This document shows positions 36,850 through 47,335 of a stretch of DNA of 64,000 bases, one piece after another. Where the stretch lies: positions 17,690,036-17,754,035 of the forward strand of contig CM067576.1 in assembly GCA_034336665.1 (NCBI GenBank), given 5' to 3'. The notes beneath the pieces were generated by a model. It was not told where the DNA came from. It made no database searches and saw nothing but the letters and a program-made list of their open reading frames with translations. Each line of letters opens with the position of its first letter. Position 1 is the first letter of the stretch. Position numbers and translations under genes: made by a program. The stretch comes from Luscinia megarhynchos (taxonomy: Eukaryota > Chordata > Aves > Passeriformes > Turdidae).

Positions 36850-37579
36850 TGTGTTTTAAATAATTTTTTAATTGTTGAGGCAGTAATACTTGGTTCATGG
36901 AACTGCAATATACAGAGAGGTGAAATAAATAGCTTATATATATATAATATATATAATATAGCTGGTTTTAAAATATTCCCTTATCATTGGTGTACTAGGT
37001 CATTTGTAGTCACTTGGATGTCGTTAGCAGCATTCTCCAGAAGTGAGCAGGATGCAGGATCACGGAGCCGTGAGTCCCTATGTCGTCGGGGGTTACAGGG
37101 GGCGGTGCCAGAGCTCCCGGGCTCGTCCCTGCAGCTCCAGCCTGGCCTGGCAATAAATAATTACTGCCCGCCCGACTGGCGGGGCAGGCTCTCAGGAACT
37201 TTGGGAAAGAACTTGGGTTTTCTTTGGTTTTATTTCTTTATTTTTAATATTTTTTTTTTCCCTCTGGGGATATGCTTCAGAAGTTGTCCTTTCCAAAAAA
37301 AAAAAAAAAAAAAGCGAAATAAGCACCTGTGTGTCATCAACAACAAGAAGTCAATTTAAATAGAGCAGTTCATTTCATTTTTCAAGTCACAATAAATCCC
37401 GAACAGCTTTCCCCAGCATTTGCCATCTAGTCTTTTATTAATTTTTTTTATTTTTATTTTTTTTAAACACAATGTACAAAAATAGAGCTTCTTCCTTATT
37501 TTTAATGTAAAAATATTCCTCTGGTGCAGTTTTTTTTTCTTTTTGTGGTTTCTTATTGTGACACTGTTTTTGTCTATTT
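36850..37579 (-). other. FGF18: Probable FGF18 3' UTR with candidate poly(A) signals
   Basis: This stretch directly follows the FGF18 stop codon on the minus strand. It is AT-rich, free of minisatellites and unlike the flanking intergenic DNA. Minus-strand AATAAA hexamers (TTTATT on the plus strand) lie at 37434-37439, 37447-37452, 37453-37458, 37229-37234 and 37237-37242. An ATTAAA is near 36866-36872. A run of about 20 T on the transcript strand (A on plus, 37297-37313) lies inside. The true cleavage site cannot be chosen from sequence alone, so the far end given here is an estimate. Confidence 0.5.
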
Positions 37580-37846
37580 TTAGCTGGGGTTGGTGGGTCG
37601 TATTCTCTTAGTCCTCTTGGTGACTGTTGTGTACTTGAAAGGTTTCTGTATCTCCATTTGCCCCTTTGGGTATCTCTTCATAAAGTGTACATCTTGCTGG
37701 TTTTCCCGGGTCTTGGGCCCTTTCCGTGGCCTCCCTTTTTTGGTGAATCCAACATACCAGCCTGAGTATTTCGCAGACATCAGTGCCGTGTAGTTGTTTT
37801 CTAGGACTTTTTCAATGAAGACACACTCCTTACTGGTGCCATCAGG
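37580..37846 (-). CDS. FGF18: FGF18 terminal coding exon (fibroblast growth factor 18, C-terminal 88 residues)
   Basis: Secreted FGF8-subfamily growth factor that signals through FGF receptors with heparan sulfate; known roles are in skeleton, lung and limb development. Read on the minus strand, a long pyrimidine tract ending in TTTTTCAG (AG at 37847-37848) precedes the first codon, CCT at 37846-37844. The frame runs 88 codons to TAA at 37580-37582. Visible features are [10 protein letters not shown] at the start, the FGF8-family block VLENNYTAL with an N-glycosylation sequon (equivalent to human N137), a cysteine equivalent to C127, the basic heparin-binding loop [15 protein letters not shown], and the FGF18-type tail [12 protein letters not shown]. 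That tail separates it from FGF8 and FGF17, whose C-termini differ. Compared with human as I recall it, the tail has several substitutions (GQMEIQ for [18 protein letters not shown] for KRSRRIRPTHPA). The upstream in-frame ATG inside the intron is not a start. No frameshift or early stop is seen. Confidence 0.96.
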   Translation of the reverse strand, partial: PDGTSKECVFIEKVLENNYTALMSAKYSGWYVGFTKKGRPRKGPKTRENQQDVHFMKRYPKGQMEIQKPFKYTTVTKRTKRIRPTNPS

Positions 37847-37848
37847 CT

Positions 37849-37895
37849 GAAAAAGGGAAAAAAAAAGAGAAAAAGAAAAAATAAATAATCCAAAT
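37849..37895 (-). other. FGF18: Polypyrimidine tract of the FGF18 last-exon acceptor
   Basis: On the minus strand nearly 40 bases of T-rich sequence with few purines lead into CAG at the exon border, a strong 3' splice signal. Confidence 0.85.
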
Positions 37896-40800
37896 GCTAT
37901 CTCAGTGACCAAAACCCAATTTGGCATAAATAAAATCATCACATCTGGACCTCTTTTTTGGTTCAAACATTGCTAATAAGAGCCATAACAAGCATCAGCT
38001 GAAATTGAATTTTTTTTAAAAGCATGAAAGTGTGAGGTCATAATTTTTTTTTAATGCTCTTATCCAAGGGACCAAAAATTTTTCAAAGACAATACTTAAG
38101 TTTATCCAGTCCAGTGCCTTCAACTGCAAGCAAAGCAAGACATCCAGCTTTGCTTTTTTCCATTAAGGAGAAAGGATGAATTGAACTCGTGCCAGTGAAA
38201 CATTAGACTTAGAAAAAAACCCAAACCCCAGAATCTCACGTGGCCCAAACAACAGCGTTTCCCCTTCTACCCCTCACTTCTGATGTTTCCTGAAATGCCT
38301 GATGGACTTTCACCCACAACTGCCCAAATCCCACTAAAATCATGGCAAGGCTCAGTCTAAGGCTCTCCAGCAGTTTGAAAGCTCTGCCCCAGGTTATCCC
38401 TGCAGATGGACCGCACCTGGTGCCCCAGGGCTGCTGGAGCCACTCTGGTCCCTGGGACTGGAGAGCCCTGAAGCCACGCTGGGCTCAGCTCAGCCTGGAG
38501 AGCAGGACTACCAGACCCAGACTGGCACTTGGACACAGATCTCTGCATTCAGGACTCTCACACGGCACAGGCAGCTCTGCAGCGAGTGACAGCATCACAC
38601 AACTGCATCTTCAGGTCCTTGAGCACAAAGGAAATTCTTCTCACCCAAACCTTCTCCCAGAAAACATTTTGCCCTTGAACTGCTGAGTTCCTGATGCTGT
38701 ACCTAGAATGCCACATGTCACATGCACTCACACTTTGATTAATGCATCAGAAGATATTCAGAGTAGACACAGGATAAGCAGATCTGAACCATCACACAGG
38801 ACTTCACTTAACGCTCAGCAAAGCCAAAGGAAGGATTTCCATCATGGCCCAACTCAGCTTCCCACTGAAATCAACGAGTTTTTTGGAACTGCAGACCCAC
38901 ATATGCTATATTAACCCCTGGTCAGCCACACCACACACTGTCAGACCCTCTCAGTCTTTAGCCATCACATCCTGAGGGGAAAGGGAAGCCACAGCAGGTG
39001 AGCTGCTCAGCCCCAGCTCTGCCCAGGGGCGAGGAGCCAGCCCTGCACGCTCACCATCCCTTCCCCAAGGACAGCTCAGCCATCCTAAAACGTGCTGCAC
39101 AACCCCTGGGGAGTTTGCTGCGGTTTGGGGAAGGGCAGGGGGTCCTGCACAGGCTTCCCTGCAGCCCTGAGCCCCAAACACCCACAGCAGGAGAACCATC
39201 GGGCACCTGGCCCAGGCTGGAGGCAGCGAGAGGGGAAAGGATGGCTGGCACCAGCAGCCCCCAGGGCCAGCCACTCCTCAGGGCTCAGTCTTTGGCAGAG
39301 CTCTGGTTCCATCCCTGTGACAGGAGGTGCTTGTTTGTTTGATGTTTGCCCTGAAGCTAGCACTGCTCCCTCCTGCCTCGAGGCTTTCAGCGCCAGTGAA
39401 GTCTCTTTAAGAGGGCAAATTCTGGCAACTTCTGCAGCAATTCTGCTAATCCAGGGCCTGCCCAGGGGTTCTGCCTCAGGACCTGTCTCCATCCTGGATA
39501 GGCACAAAGGTCCTCATTTTACCATCCACAACTGGAAGCTCACAAAGCTTTAATGAACAGCAGAACTGGGCAAAGCTCAGTGATTCCAGTTCCTGGGGGT
39601 GTCATTCTCCAAGTCCTGAGTTTGATCAAAGCCACATGAGTGGCAAAGGGGGAAATCAGTCAACACCACAGGGTTCCACCAGATTTCAATGGGAAGCCAT
39701 AAAACCAGCTCCAGGTTTCTCAGGGCTCAGCCCACTACAAACCCTTCCCCAGTGAGTGGAGAATTTTTAAACAATGCCATGGCTGGGATTCAAATCCACC
39801 CAAGCCCAGGTGCCTGCGAACCGACCGGATCCGTAGCGCAGGGGGAGCAGGTAATTGGAAGGGCTGTTCCCCCATGCTCGTGCAAAGGGACTGGCTTTGA
39901 GCCCTGACCTTGTTGCTAGGAGAATTAAGGGTTTTTCGTGCAATTTGGGAGGTTTCTGCTTGTACTGCAATGTCAGTTCTTCACGGAAAATGAAGACTGG
40001 AATGAAAAGAAAACATGTGTGTAGGAGGGGGAACTTACTCTATTAATAACAAAAAAGTATTTACTTATACCTTCAAATTTGCCAACAGAGCCTAAGACGG
40101 AGACAGGAGGTGGAGGAATAACAAGGTGCAACTTCAGGCCAACCTCAGGGCTAATTTGAAGTAAACAAGGTGCATGAGATAAAATAACTTCGTTCTGGAA
40201 GAGGAAGAGCTAAATGGCTTGATAACATGAAATTACAGCAACATTTACAAGTACCTAGAGATAAATCAGGATAAGGACCTCACTTCCCCAAACAGAACAT
40301 TCCTGTATGTGCTAAGGCACGTCACAGACACACAAATGATTTTCAAATACTGACAAGATAATTTTACAGTTTCTTTTATGATCCCCAATAGGATAAATCA
40401 TCCACACAATTTACCTACACCATGAAGAGCTGTAGTCACAGCAATCTGCTAGGGGAAAAATCAATTTGTGAGGGTTTTCAGTAATTTTTAAGCATCAGGT
40501 GCTCAACATTTCAAATTTAATCAGTTCCCTATTTCAGCCATAGCAGATCACTCCCTGGGTCTGTCAGCCATCCCCCCACTTCTCCAAAGAGAGGGGCTGA
40601 AAGAGAAAAGCTTTGGCCAAGCATCACTCCCTGCTGCAGCCACGGGCTCACCCTTCCCCAGGAGCTGCTGGTGACGAGCCAGGGCTGCACCCTGCAGCAG
40701 CACCTCCAGCTGGGAGCTCTGCCCAGCCACATTCCACACTCACTGCACTGGCAGGGATGGCCCTGCAGAGCACTCCAAATGAAGTTCCTGAAAGCCTCAG

Positions 40801-41304
40801 AGCTGCACAGGGACCATCTGGCCCAGGCTGATGGCTTGGCCACAGGATAGAGGAGGTCCCAGAGCCAGCCCCTCATCCCTGTCCCCTCCACAGCAGCAGT
40901 GAGGGCTTCCTGTGCCCCCCACGTACCCCCCTGGCTGCTCCTGCCCTTTGGCCTCTCCATCCCACTGGCAGCAGCTCCAGCCACGCTCCCTGCTCAGAGC
41001 AGGACACAGCAGAGGCACCACCCTGCTCCAGCAAAGGCTCTCTGCAAGACACACACCACATTGTTGGTGTTGGCCCAGGCTGCTGCCTGGCCATGCCAGA
41101 AGGCCATGCCACCTTGCAGGTCAGTCCTTTGCAAAGAAATAATTCAGAGCATGTTTTTGTTTAAACACACCCAACAGCTTTGGGAAGATGTAGGATCTGT
41201 TAGCCAAATTTCTGATGAATGCCTTTTAAAATGCCTGATCTAAAAGCCACCTTGCAGGGGAAAGATCTTGTGGTGCAGAGTGAAGGGAAAGCACAGCCTG
41301 AGCA
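37896..41304. other. Intronic DNA, nothing recognised
   Basis: AT-rich near the exon (37900-38170) and at 39960-40540; the remainder is GC-rich. No exon, RNA gene or named repeat was recognised. Confidence 0.4.
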
Positions 41305-42170
41305 GCACCAAGGGTGGATCCAGCAGAGCATCCCTGGAACATGGGCTGGGGAGCAGCACCGAGGGGCTCCAGCACAGCATCCCTGGAACATGGGCTGGGG
41401 AGCAGCACCAAGGGTGGATCCAGCACAGCATCCCTGGAACATCGGGCTGGGGAGCAGCACCAAGGGTGGATCCAGCACAGCATCCCTGGAACATGGGCTG
41501 GGGAGCAGCACCGAGGGGCTCCAGCACAGCATCCCTGGAACATGGGCTGGGGAGCAGCACCAAGGGTGGATCCAGCACAGCATCCCTGCAACATCGGCTG
41601 GGGAGCAGCACCAAGGGGCTCCAGCACAGCATCCCTGGAACATGGGCTGGGGGAGCAGCACCAAGGGTGGATCCAGCACAGCATCCCTGGAACGCGGGCT
41701 GGGGAGCAGCACCAAGGGTGGATCCAGCACAGCATCCCTGGAACGCGGGCTGGGGAGCAGCACCAAGGGTGGATCCAGCACAGCATCCCTGGAACATGGG
41801 CTGGGGAGCAGCACCAAGGGTGGATCCAGCACAGCATCCCTGGAACACGGGCTGGGGAGCAGCACCAAGGGTGGATCCAGCACAGCATCCCTGGAACACG
41901 GGCTGGGGAGCAGCACCAAGGGTGGATCCAGCACAGCATCCCCTGCAACATGGGCTGGGGAGCAGCACCAAGGGGCTCCAGCACAGCATCCCTGCAACAC
42001 GGGCTGGGGAGCAGCACCAAGGGGCTCCAGCACAGCATCCCTGCAACATGGGCTGGGGAGCAGCACCAAGGGTGGATCCAGCACAGCATCCCTGGAACAC
42101 GGGCTGGGGAGCAGCACCAAGGGTGGATCCAGCACAGCATCCCTGGAACACGGGCTGGGGAGCAGCCTCA
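41305..42170. repeat. 49/51-bp minisatellite, about 17 copies, inside FGF18 intron
   Basis: The unit runs from GGAGCAGCACCAAGGGTGGA through TCCAGCACAGCATCCCTGGA to ACATGGGCTGG (51 bp). A 49-bp form has GGGGCTCCAG in place of GGGTGGATCCAG. Spacing checked at CATCCCTGG: 41329, 41378 and 41429. Since 51 is 17 codons and the units lack stops, frames on both strands are open for 300-430 codons; these are not genes. Confidence 0.96.
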
Positions 42171-42590
42171 GCCGTGGGGCATGCCCAGCACCAGGCTGGC
42201 ACCCGGGTGGTGCCGGGTTTGTGCAGAGCAGGGCTGGGGCAGCAGCAGCCAGGGCTCAGCCTGCAGCCAGGGTTTGAGGGGTTCTGCACCCTGAGCCAGC
42301 TCCAGCCCTCGCAGCTGAGGGCAGCAGAGCCGAGGGCTCGCAGCACAACGGGCTCACCACGGAGCAGCCCCGATTGTTTGTGCAGAGCATTTGGCGAGGG
42401 GCTCTCCAGTCTTAAACGTGAAACATGTTGAACTGACACTAAAGCAGAATTAAGTGCCAAAGCATTTGCTGCTTCTACAATTACACTCTGGAGCGCTTTG
42501 GTGCTCCTGCTCTCCCTTTTATGACCCAACTTGGTCTTATTGTAGTTTGGCTCTCTCGTTTTAAGTTCTCCAAATGGAAAGGATCAAAGA
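42171..42590. other. Intronic DNA between minisatellite and CpG island
   Basis: GC-rich to 42410, then an AT-richer patch to 42590. No feature was recognised. Confidence 0.4.
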
Positions 42591-42594
42591 GCTC

Positions 42595-43950
42595 TTTGTT
42601 GTCGTGGCAGGAGCGCTGCTCGGAGCGAGGCATTGCTGCCACGAACAGCTTGCAGCTCAGGGGGGATTGGCGGCCGCTCTGTGCCACCAGCCCGAGCCAA
42701 AGCCCCAGCAGGTGCAGCACCGCCTCCGCCTGCCCCCAGCCTGCCGAGCCACCTGAGCAGCTCCCGGTGGCACACGGGGCCAGGGCAGCTTTTCTCGTTC
42801 ACGCCTCGCAAATCTGGGCACCGGGAAATCCAAACTTCCCTCGGCTTTCGCAGCAACAAAGAGCCCTCGCCAGCGGCTCGGGTCACACCGCGGAGCGAAG
42901 CCTCCAGCACGGAAAAGTTCCTCTGTTTGCACAGACCAGGACACAAATGCAGCTGCTGTTAGCTAAGCTTGGGTTAAAACACTTCCCCTCCTCCAGGGCT
43001 GCTGCAATGAGGAGCTCTCTGTGAGCCGGTGATGTGCCGCGAACACCAGCAAAGCCCGAAGGCGAGCAGCGCGTCTGAGAGCCCAGGAACGGCGGCCTGG
43101 CACAGGCAGCGAGCGCAGCCCCGCGCTGCCAGCGGCTGCACCCTCCTGCAGCTCGGCCCCGGAGTGAAACCGCGCCGACACCAGCCCCGCGCCACGAGAG
43201 CATCTCCCTCTGCCAGCGAGGCAAGCCCCCGCCTCCCAAAATCCCGGAGCAGGGAAAGCTGCCACTCAAGCAAAACGTTTCCAAGAGTGCACCCAGGCTT
43301 TTACAAGGAAAGCCGCTGAAAAGGCGCCCTTCCTGCACGCATCCTGCTCTCCTCCTCCGCAGACAGACAGACAGAGGGGGGTCCCCAAGCACTGGCACCC
43401 CGCCGTGCCAGGTTCCATGCCACCCGCAGGTGCGAGGGATACCCACTGATCTCAGCAACCATTTCAAGGGGTGCTGAAGATCCCCTGCACACTGGGGCTG
43501 CTAGATTCACGCCCTGCATTCCACAGAGGAAATCCCACCCTGCGTCTCCTCAGTTCCACAGCAGCGGCAGCAGGGAAGGTTTGGGTTTGCAGGCGCAGCA
43601 CGGCTCAGCAGCGCCCGTGAGCTGCTCCCGAAGGATGCCCAGCTAAGTACCCAGGGCTGGCGGCCCAAGCACCACTGGTAAGCCCTGCAGCCCCAGAGCT
43701 GCTCGCCCCGGCAGTGCTCGGCCACGTGTGGCTTTCAGGACGTTCCCTCTGCAGTGCTGCACAAGCTCAGATCCAGGTCGGAGGGGCGACGCTCGGAGCC
43801 CCCTCCAGACTCGCTCCGCGCGGCTTGGAAAATCCCCGGTGTAAGGAGGCATCACAGGAGCTGTGCTGGTGTCACAGCTTTTAGCGCTGCCCCTCTCGCC
43901 CGCGACACACACACACCTTCCAAAGGCAGGAAGGCAAAGGTGAGAAAACC
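42595..43950. promoter_or_regulatory. Intronic CpG island in FGF18
   Basis: Strong CpG density without a tandem repeat. I count about 25 CpGs in 43021-43260, 8 in 42841-42900 and 5 in 42601-42660, with weaker density on to 43950. The sequence is complex and GC-rich. ORFs on both strands (up to 194 codons) show no recognisable domain. It lies 4.8-6 kb upstream of the FGF18 terminal exon in transcript order. It may mark an internal or antisense promoter or an unmethylated developmental regulatory region. Confidence 0.7.
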
Positions 43951-45322
43951 CCGCGGGGAGGGGAGCACAGCTGGCAGAACCTGCTCACAACCTGAGCCAT
44001 GCCCTGCACTTCATGGGCATTATCGGGACAGATCCCTCAGCAGCATCCTGATGCTCAGCATCCAGGATTTATGACAAGGCATCCTGACCACAGAGACACC
44101 TCTTGACCCAAATGCACATTCCTGCTCCTAGAGCAGGCTGTAAATCAGGGAAGCTGCATCCATAACTGCCAAGAGTCACTCAGCCCAATGCACGTTTCCT
44201 CCAGCTCCCTGCCCTCTGAACCTGCACAATCCTCCGAGGAAAATACTTAGGAGTCATGATGGGCAGTTCAATAAAAGTGTCTGCCAGCACAGCGGCGAGG
44301 TTAATTATGTATACAGGACATGTAAGTGCACTCACGAGGCAGGGAGTAACACAAAACCTCGCCGAGGAGATGCTCCCTGCGGGGCACGTCTCCCTCCAGA
44401 GGCTCCGTTCCACAGAGCCCTGCCCACGTTCACGCCCCACCCCTCCCAAAAACAGCAGAAAAGGGCACGGTCTTGCATGGCTCAGGACACCCAGGCTTGG
44501 CAGAGCCCTGTGCCTGTCCGTGCCGGACACAGGCTGCAGGAAGCAAGGAAGAGAAGAATTTAAACGTTTTCTTCTGCCTTTCATTCCAAAATTCCCCTAT
44601 TGTAAGTGAGTTCAGCAAGCCTGGCATTGCCCTGGGAGAGTCTCTGTCAGGACAGGCAGGAGGACACAGGTGAAAGGAGTGTCTGTAGGCTGGGCCAGGC
44701 GAGGTGGGGTCACACCGGGACAGGACTCCTCACCTCTCCTCCGTCCCTGCCACGGCTCCTGCCAGCACTGCAGCAGGCTGGCCACGGCCAGAATCGGGGC
44801 ACACAGGGTGGCCACGGCCAGAATCGGGGCACACAGGTGTCTTCACGTGGAAAGGTGCAGCCAGGAATGTCTGTCAAGCAAAGATGCACCAGAGTATGCA
44901 TGTACTTAGTGTTAATGAAGAGAAATATCAACTGCTTTTTAAATGAACTTCATCAAACCAAGAGAAAATTTAGGAAACTCAAGTCAAAACTGCAGGTTTC
45001 CTGGAGCAGGAAGCTACTGCTCTTCAGGAGATGTGAGAGGCCAGGCAGATTTCAGGTGAGATACCTGAGCAGATCCATGGCACCTGCTGTTACCTGCGGC
45101 CACCAGGTGCAGCTCCGTGGAGCTGGGAGGGGCTGCCCGTGGGAGGGATGGGGAGGTGTTTCACCCCTCTGTGCAAAGCAGCACCTGCTGCTGGAGGCTC
45201 TCCTGGCAGCTCTTTTCCAGCAGTCATTTCCAGCCTCCACAGGCCAGTCCTGCCCTTTCTGTGAAAGCCATGGAAGAGCAGCACCTGTCCCAAGTAGGCT
45301 TTAATTCAATATATCACTGTGG
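43951..45322. other. Intronic DNA, includes a possible conserved patch
   Basis: 44220-44400 mixes AT-rich motifs (GGTTAATTATGTATACAGG) with several CpGs and looks like a conserved element. A 30-bp direct duplication containing GGCCACGGCCAGAATCGGGG lies at 44778-44837. No exon was recognised. Confidence 0.4.
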
Positions 45323-45577
45323 CAAGGTGGGGGCCACTCCTCTCCCTGGCAACAAATGTCAGGACAAGAGGACAGAGACTCAGGGAGCCTCAGGATGGAC
45401 ATGGGGGGATTTGCTACACGTGGGAAGGGGCTGCCCATGGAGATGGAGTCCCCAACCCCGAAGGTGCCCAAGGAGGTGGCACTGAGTGCCCTGGGCTGGG
45501 CACAGGGTGGGCACTGGCCACCTTGGACTCCACGGGCTGGGAGGGCTTTCCAGCCTCAGTGATCCTGTGATACAGAG
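45323..45577 (+). mobile_element. CR1-type LINE 3' fragment (sense)
   Basis: Order of motifs matches avian CR1 tails: CTCCCTGGCAACAAATGTCA, GGACAAGAGGACAGAGACTC, GGGAAGGGGCTGCCCATGGA, GAGTCCCCAACCCCGAAGGT and the terminal TTCCAGCCTCAGTGATCCTG followed by TGATAC. Diverged and 5'-truncated. Confidence 0.8.
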
Positions 45578-47135
45578 AGCTGTGCCACTAGAGGAAGGGT
45601 TTTCTTTAAAAATTGTTTAACACACCAGGTGTAGATGATGAGGGGAGCAGGATGATGAGACTAGAACAGTTGCTGACCTCATAGCAAGTCCTGGGTCTGT
45701 CCCAGATTTATTCATATTAAGCAAACACACAAACTGATAACAATTTCAAACAAATGCAATCTCACCCAGCCAAGATTCCAGTAGTGACACAACTTTACCT
45801 GGGGCAAGCTTAAATGGGGGGAATTTAGAGCCAAGAAAGGTCATTGCTTGTATGCAGGATGGCATTACTTCATGACTTTGTATTACTAATAAGAAAAGAG
45901 AGAAATCCATCATCAAATCAAGTGCCATCCATAAAAAATGATCATCCAGGTTTGTTCCAGCCTGTGAGTGACCAACTTCCATCCCTATGCAACAAATGCA
46001 AGGCTTGAGACTTGTCCTCCCTCAGGAGAACTTTGTGTCTTTGGGTATCCAAAAGACAAGGAAAGAGAATCTCAAGAACAAAAATGCATTTAAATAGGGT
46101 CTACTTTTCTTTCACCTTAAATATAGTTCTGTAGCTGCCATATCAAATAGAGTCTATTTTGCTGCTGTTGGAGCACAGGTTTCATTCTCCACTGCAAAAA
46201 TAGCCTGTTTTCTCACCTCCCCTCCAAAACCAAGCTTCAAGCCAAGGAGAAACAGTCCTTGAGGAGCAGGAGTCCCCTGAAGGTGGTCTCAGCTGCACCC
46301 ATTTGAGAGGGACAAGGCTGCACTGCTCTGTGGCCTCTTGCAGTTAAATAAATACATCAGTGTGTTTGCTAAGCAATGCTTAGAAGAAACACCACCCTCA
46401 TCTTGAGACATGCTCAAGACCAACAACAAACTGCACTTAGGAAATGAGATGCTCTGAGGAAGGCAATTAAATCCCAGCTGGTAACTGCCAGCACAAGATG
46501 CATTCAGCAGCACACCCTCTCCACCCAGACAAGGCATGGCCAGAGCCCAGGGATCCCCATCAGCAATTTTAATTAACATTAAACCTTAGGGAACTGCAGT
46601 AGTGCTACAGGACACACAGCTGCAGCCACCACGAAGCACAGGGGACAGGAGGTCAGCAGCTTGATGGTGACACTTGCTTCCTGAACACAGCAAGGATTAA
46701 ATTAAATTATCACACAGCTCTCAAGAAGATGGTTTTTTTCCCTGGGAGGGGATAGACATCTTCCAGCCATGGGATAAGGAAAAGATTCAGAGGTCAAGCT
46801 TACAAGCTTGGTCTGCAAGTGAACCTTGACTTTGCAAAGCTCAGTCTGAAGAGAATTTGGGCTTCTTAGAGACAGCCAAAGGAAACATGACATTTCCTAA
46901 AGAGGAATCACAGTAAATCTGTGACTGTGTTCCTCAGCTCTCTGGTGAGCTGACACAGCCAGGACACACAATGCTCACATCCCCAGCACAGACCTGCAAG
47001 TCCTTAGCATAAAAATAATATAATGCAGAATTTTATTTTTTTTAGTAATAGGACCATTTGCTTTATTTCAGAGCAATCACTTGAAGAATTACAGCTGTGC
47101 TGAGAAGCTTAACTGGAGATTTCCACATACAGCTA
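45578..47135. other. Intronic DNA, nothing recognised
   Basis: Mostly moderate-GC unique sequence. No exon, RNA gene or named repeat was recognised. Confidence 0.4.
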
Positions 47136-47335
47136 AAAGATGACTTCCTTATATTCTGGTGCCCAAAACTGCCCCAGCATTGGAGGTGAGGCTGCCTTAG
47201 CCCAGAGCAGAGCTGGACAATCCCTCCCTGGCCCCTGATGTCCCCAGGACAGGGGTGTCCCTGCTGGCTCACATCCAACTGGCCATGGACCAGGACCTCC
47301 AGGTCTCTTCCTGCAGCTTCTCAGTTTCTCAGTGA
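47136..47335 (-). mobile_element. CR1-type LINE fragment (antisense)
   Basis: TTCTGGTGCCCAAAACTGCC, then CATTGGAGGTGAGGCTGCCT, GCTGGCTCACATCCAACTGG and ACCTCCAGGTCTCTTCCTGC follow in the order seen in the antisense of amniote CR1 elements. Diverged fragment without the 3' terminus. Confidence 0.75.

Noticed and set aside
37580..37846. FGF8 or FGF17 instead of FGF18
   Set aside because: The block [17 protein letters not shown] and the [12 protein letters not shown] tail are FGF18-type; FGF8 and FGF17 differ in both places as I recall them.
37580..37966. Reading the FGF18 last exon as starting at the in-frame ATG at 37966
   Set aside because: The region 37847-37966 is intron with a clear acceptor; residues before PDGTSK do not match any FGF.
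39820..39905. tRNA-like phrase (GGATCCGTAGCGCAGGGGGA)
   Set aside because: No A/B box pair and no cloverleaf could be drawn; the resemblance is short.
41200..42529. ORFs of 300-430 codons on both strands
   Set aside because: 49/51-bp array artefact within an FGF18 intron.
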